From a virus, in IMG/VR virus record IMGVR_UViG_3300020200_000089, positions 1 to 33,990 of that record: a DNA stretch of 33,990 bases; one strand, given 5' to 3'. The notes below the pieces were generated by a model. It had not been told where the DNA came from. It was given only the letters and a program-made list of their open reading frames with translations, and searched no databases. The position numbers and the translations under genes were made by a program. Positions 15,831-24,083 of this stretch are shown piece after piece. The number at the start of each line of letters is the position of its first letter. The first letter of the stretch is position 1.

Positions 15831-17596
15831 TGCTTGAAATAAGAATAAATAATGAGGTTTTGGATCTTGCCGAAGATGCCGAACTGCAGATGGAGATGCC
15901 CAACCCCTTTCTGCAGTTTCAGGATGTGGGTATTGATGGCAGTTATTCCTTTCCCTTCCAGGTTAAATACACTGAAAAAAACATGCGGCTGTTGCAGTAC
16001 AGCAATATTTTTCAAAAGCAGGTGAGCATTGCAGGTATAAATGCTTCTGTTTTTGAAAGCGGCCTTTTTATTTTTGCCGGGAAAATAAAAGTGGAACGGG
16101 TCAATATTAATATCAATAACCACCAGGCCACTTTTTTAGATTGCTATTTTGTAAGCGATGCCGCCGATTTTTACCAAGACGCAAAGGATGTTCGGATGCG
16201 GGATATTGATGCGGGTGGCACCCGCAGTTTTTTGGGTACGGATGCCAGCCCCTGGTATAACAGCCAGTTTGGGGTGCATGTGGAGAGTGTGGCCAAGGGT
16301 ATTGGCGGGCCTTATGATTATGCGTTTTTCCCGGTTAAAAACAGTAGCTGGGGGCTTGACCCAGGTGTGCTGGGCAATGATGGCGATGTGATGAACAAGG
16401 TGTACCAAACAGCCAGCGGTATGCGGATAGGCCCGATACTGGTGCCTTTCCCTTATTTAAAATACATACTGGTGCAGGCGGTAGAGCATGTGGGCTGGAC
16501 TATTGAAGGGTCTATTTTGGATGATGTGGATTTTAATCGGATCGTGCTGATTAATTTCCGGGCTATTGACTGGGCGAATTTCCGGGAAACCGGCGGCATC
16601 ACTTATGAACTGGACCCGATGGCCACCGTAACCTTCGACCTGAAGAACCACCTGCCGAATATCGGCATCGGGGAGTTTTTGATAGCCCTAAAAAACCGCT
16701 TTGGGTGGTGGTATGATTTTGATAGTAACAGCAAGATCATCACAATAAACAAATTAGCGGATGTACCCAATGGAATCCCGAAGGATATTAAAAACTGGTG
16801 CAACCCGCTGGTGCCAAAACCCGTGCTGCAAGAAAATGCGGTGTATGCACTGCGGAATAATTTTATTACCAACGGCGGGGATGGTATTGATATTAGCAAA
16901 CTGGATTACCGGGGCGCTGTGGATGGAGTGGCCGACCTGCCGGCGGCCGCACAGTCATTAAATGAGCAGGTGTATTTGGTGGAGGAAGAAAATAACTACT
17001 ATGCCTGCCTTCAGAATCCGAACGATGAGGCGGTATGGGAGTGGCAAATTATCAGCTATAATATTTATGACTATGCCCCTGCCGGCGTCAATAAGGATAT
17101 AACCACCACTGCCACTACGGTGGGGGTGGCAAAGTATGATGATTATATGGATATGATACCCGTTTGTGAGGGTATCGGCATCTGGAAAGACTTTACGGCT
17201 GAAGATAGCTGGGGGGTTCATCTTTGTTTTAACCTTGGCTGGATAGTGCGGAAGCTGGGACCCAGCGGGGGCTTTGCGTATAAATACCCGCAGGCCACCC
17301 ACCACCTGTATGATACACTGGGCAACCAGCTTACACAATGGAGCCTTGCCTTTAAGGGGCAGAAAACAGACGGCACTCAGGTGGGTTTTTATGACCTGAA
17401 CTGGAAGTCTTTTTTAGACATGCTTACCAGCAGCGAAAGCGCTGATCTGCTGCTGTACCCCACACGGGTGCAATACCTGCAGTTGCAGTGGCAGGATATA
17501 CTGATGATTGACGGGGTACGGTTTTTTATTGAAAAGCGGAAGGCCAGTTTCCCTTGGAAAAACAAATTGGAGGCAACGGCTAACCGGTTGTCTTAA
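15830..17596 (+). CDS. Baseplate or tail-tip hub protein candidate
   Basis: A 588-residue protein coupled to the previous gene by TGATG. The N-terminal part (MLEIRINNEVLDLAEDAELQMEMPNPFLQF, then SYSFPFQVKYTEKN) is a pattern I recall from Bacteroidota phage proteins lying next to fibronectin-like tail proteins. Mixed beta/alpha with many aromatic residues and no enzymatic motif. It may form the hub at the tail tip; tail spike is an alternative. Confidence 0.6.
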   Translation: MLEIRINNEVLDLAEDAELQMEMPNPFLQFQDVGIDGSYSFPFQVKYTEKNMRLLQYSNIFQKQVSIAGINASVFESGLFIFAGKIKVERVNININNHQATFLDCYFVSDAADFYQDAKDVRMRDIDAGGTRSFLGTDASPWYNSQFGVHVESVAKGIGGPYDYAFFPVKNSSWGLDPGVLGNDGDVMNKVYQTASGMRIGPILVPFPYLKYILVQAVEHVGWTIEGSILDDVDFNRIVLINFRAIDWANFRETGGITYELDPMATVTFDLKNHLPNIGIGEFLIALKNRFGWWYDFDSNSKIITINKLADVPNGIPKDIKNWCNPLVPKPVLQENAVYALRNNFITNGGDGIDISKLDYRGAVDGVADLPAAAQSLNEQVYLVEEENNYYACLQNPNDEAVWEWQIISYNIYDYAPAGVNKDITTTATTVGVAKYDDYMDMIPVCEGIGIWKDFTAEDSWGVHLCFNLGWIVRKLGPSGGFAYKYPQATHHLYDTLGNQLTQWSLAFKGQKTDGTQVGFYDLNWKSFLDMLTSSESADLLLYPTRVQYLQLQWQDILMIDGVRFFIEKRKASFPWKNKLEATANRLS

Positions 17597-17604
17597 ATTA
17601 CAGT

Positions 17605-18309
17605 ATGCAGCAGATTAAAGATTGGCTGAACAGCAGCCGGCCCTATGATGCCGGTGTGGCGCTGTACATGCGGTATGGCGATGATAAGCAGATGAAGGAA
17701 CTGTTTACTGAGCATCGTACCCCGTTTAAGGAAAAAAAGCTGGTGGAGTTGCTGAAAAGCCTGCTGAATAAAAGCGCAGCAGTAAAGCAGAAGGAAGATG
17801 CCAAAACCGAAAACTTAAAAGTTAATAGCTCCGCCACCTATGGCTGGCCCGCTAAAATGAGCAAGGAACTGGCCGCCCTGAAAGCTGTATGGCTACCGCT
17901 GTTTAAGCAAAGAGAAAACCTGTGCGCCAGGCTGTATGATGTGGCGCTGCTGGGCAAAACCGATAAGAACAAAGAAATGGAGGCCGGGCAAATGGCGCAC
18001 CGCATACTGGCCCTGCAGGATGAGATTAACGGCATATACCAGGACAGGGAATACTACATAAAGCATAATTGTTTCCCGGGCAAGGAACAGTTATTTAAAC
18101 CGGTGGTAAGCGATGTGAAGATCGCAGAAAGGCGGCTGACGGTGCGGCGCTATCTTACCCGGTTAAAAAATGAACTGTCAAAGCCTGGCAGTGAAAAGGT
18201 GAAACTGAAGCAGGAGAAAAAGTGGACGGAATATGTGGCTGAAATGAATTACATCAATGAAAAACTAAAACGCCCCTATGGTGAAGGCATACCTAAAAGG
18301 AAACAGTAA
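17605..18309 (+). CDS. Hypothetical helical protein upstream of the terminase genes
   Basis: A 234-residue, Lys/Glu/Leu-rich helical protein starting MQQIKDWLNSSRPYDAGVALYMRYG. The N-terminal pattern is familiar from Bacteroidota phages as an unnamed neighbour of the terminase genes. The last 32 nt overlap the start of the small terminase candidate. The coiled, basic C-terminus could bind DNA or the terminase, but no motif supports a specific role. Confidence 0.62.
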   Translation: MQQIKDWLNSSRPYDAGVALYMRYGDDKQMKELFTEHRTPFKEKKLVELLKSLLNKSAAVKQKEDAKTENLKVNSSATYGWPAKMSKELAALKAVWLPLFKQRENLCARLYDVALLGKTDKNKEMEAGQMAHRILALQDEINGIYQDREYYIKHNCFPGKEQLFKPVVSDVKIAERRLTVRRYLTRLKNELSKPGSEKVKLKQEKKWTEYVAEMNYINEKLKRPYGEGIPKRKQ

Positions 18310-18937
18310 GCTGAGTACGGCGAAGGAGCGGATAAGGCGCTGGCTTACCGAAGGCGATATTGTATTGCAGCCGGATGAAATTACCATACTGCAGCGGCTG
18401 GAATTTGCGGACAGGCTGATGAGCCAGGGCATTACGGTAACCGGCCTGCTGCGCAAACAAATTATGGATGAATTTGGCGTAAGCCAAAGCACTGCTGATG
18501 GTGATATATTTAATGCGCAGGAAATTTTTGGCGAAAGCCGCAAAATAAATAAGCGGTACCTTGGGCATCTGCACCTGCAGGATATACATGCCGATCTTAC
18601 CCGCATACGCAAAAAGCTGTTTGAGGATAAGAACATACCGGACCAAAAGGAAATGCAGGCGCTGGCAAGGCTGCATGATTCTTATACTTACCAGCTAAAC
18701 AGCCTTCCTGATACCGACCCGCCGCCGGCAGTAAAGCGGCCGATATTTGTTTTCATGCTGCCGCAGGGCCACGCCCCCAAAGCGCCGATGGAATTAACGG
18801 ATGCGATGGCTAAGGCTGATGAGTTTATTAACTATGAATTATTACCCAATGGAAAAATTGAAATGGAGAACGGAACAGCTGAAGGTAAAAGAACTGATAT
18901 AATAGAACGCATGGTAAAACTTGACCCATCCATTTAA
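18278..18937 (+). CDS. Terminase small subunit candidate
   Basis: A 219-residue protein with a helix-turn-helix-like segment at about residues 50-85 (GITVTGLLRKQIMDEFGVSQSTADGDIF). A helical oligomerisation-like region and an acidic C-terminus follow. Small terminases bind the packaging site through an N-terminal HTH and hand the DNA to the large subunit; this gene ends 9 nt before a clear large terminase gene. It overlaps the previous gene by 32 nt. Size and context fit well; the family call rests on HTH plus position. Confidence 0.7.
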   Translation: MVKAYLKGNSKLSTAKERIRRWLTEGDIVLQPDEITILQRLEFADRLMSQGITVTGLLRKQIMDEFGVSQSTADGDIFNAQEIFGESRKINKRYLGHLHLQDIHADLTRIRKKLFEDKNIPDQKEMQALARLHDSYTYQLNSLPDTDPPPAVKRPIFVFMLPQGHAPKAPMELTDAMAKADEFINYELLPNGKIEMENGTAEGKRTDIIERMVKLDPSI

Positions 18938-18946
18938 CGGCCAGAC

Positions 18947-20557
18947 ATGGAAATCATAAACTGGCAGGAAGATGACATAAAGCAGATAGTGCTAACTGAG
19001 CCGCTTATGCGGCTGCGGCTTATCCGTGCAAAAGAAACCTACCTGCTGGGCAGCCGGGGCAGCTTTAAAACCAGCAATGGCATAAGTTTTTATGTGGCGG
19101 ATTGCACCTACGAAATGCCCGGCGCCAGCGGTATTATTTGCGGCCCAAGCTTTGAGCATTTACTGGATAATACATTAAACCCCCTGTTTAACAGCCTTAG
19201 TAAATACGGGCTGGTGGAGGGGGTGCATTTTGTTATTGGCGCCCCGCCGCCCCGCAGCTGGCCAAAGCCGCATATACGGGTGCCCAGTAAGAAGTATGAT
19301 CATATTGTAAGCTGGCACAACGGAAGCAACCAGTACCTGATAAGTATGGCAAAAAAGGGCAGCGCCAACGGTATAAGCTGCCAGTATGGTGTGTTTGATG
19401 AGGCCAAGTTTTTGAACCCGGAAGAACTAAAAGAAATAGTTTTCCCTGCATTTAGAGGTAATGAACATTTATACAAAAACCACCCGCTTTACCTAAGCAA
19501 ATTTTTTGCAACAGATAAACTGGCTGAGCTTAGCAAGGTAGATTGGTTATTAAAGAAAAGGGGGGTTAACAACCCTGAAAAAAACGATGTAATAATAACC
19601 CTGCAGCTTGAACTAAACAGGCTACGGCTACAATACAATGATGCCGGAGTAAATAAAAAAGCGGCGCTGAAGCCGCAGATACACGCTATTGAAACCCGCT
19701 TGGCATTGCTGCGGCAGAATTTACAGTTGTATATCGAAACTAATGCAAAGGATAGCATACAGCTATTGGGTGAAAACTGGTATAAGGATAAGGTGGATAA
19801 CAGTACCCCTTATGTAAAGCGTATTGCTTACGATAATGAGGACCCTGACCGACCCGAAGAAGGTTTTTACCCGGACTTTACCAGGGAAAAGCATGTGCAT
19901 GCCCGGCATGATTATGATGCCGCCCTGCCCATTATTTTGGTGGCTGATTACCAGCACAGCGTTGCCCCTATTATACTGGCACAGATAAATAAACTGGTGC
20001 TGGGAGGTAAGCATAGCCTTAATATTATAGATGAGGTTTACACATTGGCGCCGTTGGGGCTGGATGAAGCGGTGGAAGAATTTTGCAACAAATACCGGCA
20101 CCACCTAAAAAAGGTGGTGTATTATGTTTATGATCAAACTGCCACCGGGAAAAGGATGAATGCAAAGAAGTATAAAGAAACGGTGATTGATGTGCTGCGC
20201 AAACACCGCTGGGCGGTGGTGGAGGTGTATATTGGCCAGCAGCCCCAGCACTATGATAAATATAAAGACACTAAAGCCTGGCTGAAAGAGGAAGATGCAA
20301 CCGCAATCCTGATACGCATCAATGCCAAATGTGTAAAAAGCATTAAGAGTATTGAAGGCGCCGCCGCTTATGTAGATACAAAGGGCGAAACCAAAAAGAA
20401 TAAAACCTACGAAAACACCACCAAATACCCGCACCTGGATCAAAGCGAAACCACCCACTTTAGTGATTGCTTTGACATGCTTACCGATGCTGTTTTAAAA
20501 AAGAAAAAGATACCGCTGAACTTTGGCGTAGGCCGTGATGATTTTGGAGTGCGGTAA
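18947..20557 (+). CDS. terL: Terminase large subunit (packaging ATPase/nuclease)
   Basis: A 536-residue protein. An N-terminal ATPase has a deviant Walker A, G35-SRGSFKT (K41), and Walker B at about 146-152 (QYGVFDE, with D151 and E152). The C-terminal part has an RNase-H-like nuclease pattern (IILVADYQHS near residue 330, YDQTATG near 400 and a late SDCFDMLTD) that would carry the metal-binding acids. The protein drives DNA into the prohead and cuts the concatemer. It ends the late operon and runs convergently into the minus-strand gene at 20581, with 23 nt between stops and no evident terminator. Confidence 0.92.
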   Translation: MEIINWQEDDIKQIVLTEPLMRLRLIRAKETYLLGSRGSFKTSNGISFYVADCTYEMPGASGIICGPSFEHLLDNTLNPLFNSLSKYGLVEGVHFVIGAPPPRSWPKPHIRVPSKKYDHIVSWHNGSNQYLISMAKKGSANGISCQYGVFDEAKFLNPEELKEIVFPAFRGNEHLYKNHPLYLSKFFATDKLAELSKVDWLLKKRGVNNPEKNDVIITLQLELNRLRLQYNDAGVNKKAALKPQIHAIETRLALLRQNLQLYIETNAKDSIQLLGENWYKDKVDNSTPYVKRIAYDNEDPDRPEEGFYPDFTREKHVHARHDYDAALPIILVADYQHSVAPIILAQINKLVLGGKHSLNIIDEVYTLAPLGLDEAVEEFCNKYRHHLKKVVYYVYDQTATGKRMNAKKYKETVIDVLRKHRWAVVEVYIGQQPQHYDKYKDTKAWLKEEDATAILIRINAKCVKSIKSIEGAAAYVDTKGETKKNKTYENTTKYPHLDQSETTHFSDCFDMLTDAVLKKKKIPLNFGVGRDDFGVR

Positions 20558-20580
20558 TTACCAGTTATCTTCAAGTATTT

Positions 20581-21000
20581 TCATTTTGATAGTTTTATCT
20601 GTTCATATACAAATTGCGGTCCCATGCTTCGGGCCTGTTTGTTCAACTTTATAGCCTTGCCAATTAAATATATTACCTCGGTCTTTGTATGCACTACTTC
20701 ATTGCCCGGGCGCCAGCCGCTTAGTATAAGCCACTTTATTTTGAAGTCGATGGTAACTGCTTCTCCCTTCTTTACTTTTTGCCTTATACTATTAACCAGG
20801 CTGTACATTCTCTTTAACTTAACAGGGTCGTTGCTTCTACAAATCACTTTGTAAACCCCCCTTTGTGATATAAGTGAAGCAAACCGGCTATTTACTTCGT
20901 CAATACTGCAATTCATATTTGTATAAAAATTATTATCCTCCGGCGAAAAAAACAGGGACGCCGCAAAAAACTCCATAGATATTCGTATGGGCCTACCCAT
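20581..21000 (-). CDS. Hypothetical minus-strand protein next to the repressor
   Basis: A 139-residue protein when started at ATG 21000; an upstream in-frame GTG at 21009 is possible, but AGGTG lies about 8 nt before the ATG. The sequence (MGRPIRISMEFF, then SRFASLISQRGVYKVICRSND) has alternating hydrophobics and a basic C-terminus. It lies 94 nt downstream of the repressor gene and could share its lysogenic transcript. Such positions often hold superinfection-exclusion or accessory immunity genes, but no motif is recognised. Confidence 0.6.
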   Translation of the reverse strand: MGRPIRISMEFFAASLFFSPEDNNFYTNMNCSIDEVNSRFASLISQRGVYKVICRSNDPVKLKRMYSLVNSIRQKVKKGEAVTIDFKIKWLILSGWRPGNEVVHTKTEVIYLIGKAIKLNKQARSMGPQFVYEQIKLSK

Positions 21001-21093
21001 TTCAATCACCTAATTTATTGGTAATCATAAACCCGTACAAATATTAGTGCTTATACTATTAATAACTACTGAATATCAACGAATTGTAATTGC

Positions 21094-21507
21094 CTAAAAA
21101 TTCAACCCTTTACCGGTTTTTTGTTTATAAATAGTCCTAATATCAGATATGGCCGCTGAAACTGGTTTATTTTTTAATTCAGCATAAATTTCAGCCTGGA
21201 TAAGCAAAGATGTGTGATGTAGGTCTAAAATTTCCTTAACCAGTTTTAGTGTCTGCCTGTAATTACTACCCGCTTCGCCATGCTCTGTGGGGCCTTCGTT
21301 TAATACATTTTGAGTCCTCAATAATTTTGCTTCATTAAATAAAGCCGAGCCAACCCTTTGCTCAATCTTACTTAATTCTAAGGCTGTGAACCTGTTGTGC
21401 TGCTCCTTTGATGAATAGGTAGATTGTACCATATTCAAATACTCGGCCATTTCAGCCTGTGTAATTTTTGCAGCCTTCCTTGCATCGGCAACATAGTGAT
21501 TATTCAT
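21094..21507 (-). CDS. HTH (XRE-family) phage repressor candidate
   Basis: A 137-residue protein from ATG 21507 (an in-frame TTG at 21525 is less likely). The N-terminal ~60 residues form an XRE-type helix-turn-helix: ARKAAKITQAEMAEYLNMVQSTYSSKEQ. The C-terminal part is helical and lacks a LexA-like protease motif, so induction would not occur by self-cleavage. The divergent promoter region, an adjacent small DNA-binding candidate on the plus strand and a perfect palindrome just upstream of the ATG support a CI-like role in the lysis-lysogeny switch. Confidence 0.75.
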   Translation of the reverse strand: MNNHYVADARKAAKITQAEMAEYLNMVQSTYSSKEQHNRFTALELSKIEQRVGSALFNEAKLLRTQNVLNEGPTEHGEAGSNYRQTLKLVKEILDLHHTSLLIQAEIYAELKNKPVSAAISDIRTIYKQKTGKGLNF

Positions 21508-21511
21508 AAAA

Positions 21512-21525
21512 TTGATTTGAATCAA
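21512..21525. promoter_or_regulatory. Candidate repressor operator (palindrome)
   Basis: TTGATT-TG-AATCAA is a perfect 6-bp inverted repeat with a 2-nt spacer, 4 nt upstream of the repressor ATG on the minus strand. XRE repressors bind such sites, so autoregulation is likely. No identical second copy was found in the divergent region. Confidence 0.45.
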
Positions 21526-21640
21526 CTATTTTAAAAATATTATTAGTAAAAGTGTTATTTTCGTTTTATTTGCTATTTTCGTACTATCGCAAACCATCTG
21601 TTATCAACTGTAAAAATAACTAATAAACCGAATAATCCAA
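21526..21640 (+). promoter_or_regulatory. Divergent early/lysogenic promoter region
   Basis: This AT-rich interval separates repressor and early operon. TATTTTCGT occurs at 21556-21564 and 21574-21582, 18 bp apart. TATTTTCG differs from TAnnTTTG at one base, so the second copy could be the early -7 element, or both could be operator half-sites for a Cro-like protein. Exact start sites cannot be set by eye. Confidence 0.45.
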
Positions 21641-21871
21641 ATGGTAATTAACCTTAACCGCATAAAGTCTAAACTTCCAAAGCAATACGGAAGGGCTATT
21701 GCTATGCGGCTAAATTCAAATTTTATTGATTCTCAAAAAGTAGTTAGGGTATTTAATGGGGAAATAACCGACCCGGATATTGTTGTGCCGGTGCTGGATG
21801 CCGCTGCCCAAATTATAGAAACCCATAAAAAAATTACCCGCCGTATAAGGAAAGCACTAAACCCCGCTTGA
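21641..21871 (+). CDS. Small DNA-binding (Cro/CII-like) candidate
   Basis: A 76-residue basic protein, first of the early operon. The segment LPKQYGRAIAMRLNSNFIDSQKVVRVFNGE, followed by a helix and a strongly basic tail (KKITRRIRKAL), has the length and helix pattern of a small HTH protein. Position directly opposite the repressor is that of Cro or CII. No exact family recognised. Confidence 0.6.
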   Translation: MVINLNRIKSKLPKQYGRAIAMRLNSNFIDSQKVVRVFNGEITDPDIVVPVLDAAAQIIETHKKITRRIRKALNPA

Positions 21872-21872
21872 T

Positions 21873-22292
21873 ATGAATACCCTTACATTTTACCGGAACC
21901 CCGTTAATAAAATTGGCGCCCCTATATTTTCGGACTTGCGGATATATGATGAGCAAAAGCACCTACAGGGTGCTTTGTTGAACGTAGTGTATAAAGGTAA
22001 TGTTATCGGCGGGGTGGAAATTAAAGCCTTTGTTTGTTTCTTCTTTGAGGGCGAAAGGTGTATCAACGAAACTACCGCCTGGTTATCATTTGCAAAACCA
22101 CTGCCGGAAGTTAAAAAGATTCTCACTCAGTTTTACCCCGGCATCCAGCCCAATACTAAAATGGCATTCCTTACGCTAAAGTGGGTGGACAGAAATATAA
22201 AAATGCAGGAAGCACTGCTGAAAGACTGGTGGGAAGAACAGCGCAGCCAGTACATGCCCAAGCCACAGATAGATATTGACTTCACCAAATAA
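21873..22292 (+). CDS. Early hypothetical protein
   Basis: A 139-residue mixed alpha/beta protein starting 1 nt after the previous stop. Central strands (LNVVYKGNVIGGVEIKAFVCFFFEG) and a helical C-terminus (MQEALLKDWWEEQ). Part of a tightly packed early operon leading to the primase. No motif recognised. Confidence 0.62.
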   Translation: MNTLTFYRNPVNKIGAPIFSDLRIYDEQKHLQGALLNVVYKGNVIGGVEIKAFVCFFFEGERCINETTAWLSFAKPLPEVKKILTQFYPGIQPNTKMAFLTLKWVDRNIKMQEALLKDWWEEQRSQYMPKPQIDIDFTK

Positions 22293-22301
22293 ACCAACAC
22301 T

Positions 22302-22739
22302 ATGGACATCCAGCAACACCTTAAAACCCTAAACCTGCCATTACACCAAAACTTTGTAGTCCCTATACTCTGCAAAGACTTACATGCCGCAGGCCTTTCT
22401 GATAAAACCGCCTACCAGTGGAAAATACAAAACGGCCAGGCTTTTATATGGACTACCGCTTTTGATCCTGATAATTACTACCGCCAGGCAGAAAGCATAA
22501 TTGATAGCCACATAATCACCACCATCATCCCCGCATACACTTCTGCCGATATGGAAAAAATAGTAGGTAACTTTTACCATACTTCCGTTTCTGGTGAGCA
22601 TGAAGTAAGGCCCTTACAGTTTGTCCGCATAGGTGTTCGCCGGGCGCCCCGCTACCCTGATGCACTGGCTATGGTGGCCGTAGAGCTTTTGATACGCCGC
22701 ATCATTCTCCCTGAAGCGGTAAACGGCATTGTTCAATAA
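22302..22739 (+). CDS. Early hypothetical protein
   Basis: A 145-residue protein of the early operon, 9 nt after the previous stop and 17 nt before the primase ATG. The segment LCKDLHAAGLSDKTAYQWKIQNGQ could be a DNA-binding helix pair. The C-terminus (PDALAMVAVELLIRRIILPEAV) is helical. Accessory replication role is possible by position only. Confidence 0.6.
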   Translation: MDIQQHLKTLNLPLHQNFVVPILCKDLHAAGLSDKTAYQWKIQNGQAFIWTTAFDPDNYYRQAESIIDSHIITTIIPAYTSADMEKIVGNFYHTSVSGEHEVRPLQFVRIGVRRAPRYPDALAMVAVELLIRRIILPEAVNGIVQ

Positions 22740-22756
22740 TACACATCGAACTGTAA

Positions 22757-23836
22757 ATGATCTCCCCCGCCACCATATCTGCCGTATTCGCTGCTGCCGA
22801 TATTATTGACATCATCGGCAGCGCCATACAGCTAAAAAGAAAGGGCGCAAACCATGAGGGCCTTTGCCCATTCCATAACGAAAAAACACCCTCTTTCATG
22901 GTATCCGCATCAAAAGGCATCTATAAATGTTTTGGCTGCGGCGCCAACGGTAATGCAATAAACTTTATAATAGCCTATGACAAAAAAACATACCCCGAAG
23001 CCATTGAATGCCTGGCCGACCGCTACAATATTACCATAGAATACGAAAAAAACACCCAGGCCGCCGCCGAAACCAGGGACACAAAAAAAGAAATGCACAG
23101 CATACTAAAATACTGTGCCACCCAGTACGAAGCCGCACTATACGGCCCCGAAGGACAAACAGCCCTGCAGTACCTCTACGGCCGGGGCTATACAGATGAA
23201 CGCATAAAAATGTGGGGCATGGGCTTTGCGCCCCTGCGGGATTTCAAATACATCACCAACCCGATCATCAATATGGGCAAACTCAGCACTGCCGAAGAAA
23301 TGGGAATTGTAAAAACCACCAACGGCATCAGCCGGGATTTCCTCATCAACCGCATCACCATACCCATACATGATGCACAGGGCACACTAACCGGCTTCGC
23401 CGGCCGCATATACCGGCCCGAAGATGATAAGTACCCCAAATGGATAAACCCGCCCAACTCCCTAATATACCAGAAAGGCCAGCAGTGGTACGGACTGCAC
23501 ACCGCACAAAAAGCAATACAGCAGCAGGGCTTTGCCTACCTGGTAGAGGGTTACCCCGACACACATGCCATGCAGGACAATGGCCTCACCAACACCATTG
23601 CCCCCTGCGGAAAAGAAATTGCAGAGGAACAAATAAAATATATTGCCCGCTTTACCAGGCATATTGTCTTTATTCCAAATATAGATGCAAACCAAAGCGG
23701 GCAAAAAGCAGTATTAAAACACATTAACCGCTTCATTGCTGCAGGCCTTCGCACCAGCGTAATACAACTGCCGCATAGCAATGATGCAGATGAATACATA
23801 AACCTTTTATTAAACCAAAAACTTCAGGCTGTATGA
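22757..23836 (+). CDS. DnaG-type primase, short, with atypical TOPRIM motif
   Basis: A 359-residue primase. The CHC2 zinc finger is complete (C37, H40, C58, C61 in CPFH...CFGC), and the primase core follows. The TOPRIM part has E264 and D268 in YLVEGYPD. The usual DxD is here D310-A-N312 (NIDANQSGQ), so the second metal-binding Asp is Asn. The C-terminal helicase-binding domain of cellular DnaG is absent, as in many phage primases. It makes RNA primers for phage replication, presumably with the ATPase encoded at 25627. The Asn could mean altered metal use or reduced activity. Confidence 0.85.
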   Translation: MISPATISAVFAAADIIDIIGSAIQLKRKGANHEGLCPFHNEKTPSFMVSASKGIYKCFGCGANGNAINFIIAYDKKTYPEAIECLADRYNITIEYEKNTQAAAETRDTKKEMHSILKYCATQYEAALYGPEGQTALQYLYGRGYTDERIKMWGMGFAPLRDFKYITNPIINMGKLSTAEEMGIVKTTNGISRDFLINRITIPIHDAQGTLTGFAGRIYRPEDDKYPKWINPPNSLIYQKGQQWYGLHTAQKAIQQQGFAYLVEGYPDTHAMQDNGLTNTIAPCGKEIAEEQIKYIARFTRHIVFIPNIDANQSGQKAVLKHINRFIAAGLRTSVIQLPHSNDADEYINLLLNQKLQAV

Positions 23837-23873
23837 AAACAATTATGCCCCGGGCCATTACTATAAATAACTA

Positions 23874-24083
23874 ATGCCAGAAACCCCAACCATACCAACC
23901 ATTAAATCCATATGTTTGCAACCCGCAAAAGTTGTAACATTACAACCCGCAAAAGTTGTAACATTACAACCCGTCCCGCCCCTTACCGAAAACGAAAAAA
24001 AAATCCTAACCCTGATGGCAACTGTTTATGTAAGTAAAATTGTAAACCATGCAGGCAATAGCATACATCAGGATAAGCACTAA
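23874..24083 (+). CDS. Small protein with internal LQPAKVVT repeat, upstream of integrase
   Basis: A 69-residue frame with two exact in-frame copies of LQPAKVVT plus a partial third, then a helical segment (TENEKKILTLMATVYVSKIV). It overlaps the integrase start by 35 nt. The 24-bp DNA repeat is in phase with codons, which supports coding, but the same DNA forms palindromes that could be the real selected feature. Possible small integrase partner or directionality factor; unproven. Confidence 0.45.
   Translation: MPETPTIPTIKSICLQPAKVVTLQPAKVVTLQPVPPLTENEKKILTLMATVYVSKIVNHAGNSIHQDKH
23919..23973 (+). repeat. Tandem 24-bp repeat with embedded palindromes
   Basis: Two exact 24-bp units (23919-23942, 23943-23966) plus a 7-bp partial unit. 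Each gives GTTGTAA-CA-TTACAAC, a 7-bp perfect inverted repeat (23931-23946 and 23955-23970). It lies 76 nt upstream of the integrase ATG, where serine integrase genes often have their attP or an operator. Confidence 0.75.

Noticed and set aside
14001-17596. Diversity-generating retroelement target
   Set aside because: No reverse transcriptase gene or template/variable repeat pair was found in the window.
23919-23973. CRISPR-like array
   Set aside because: The repeats are directly adjacent with no spacers, only two full units, and no cas genes are present.
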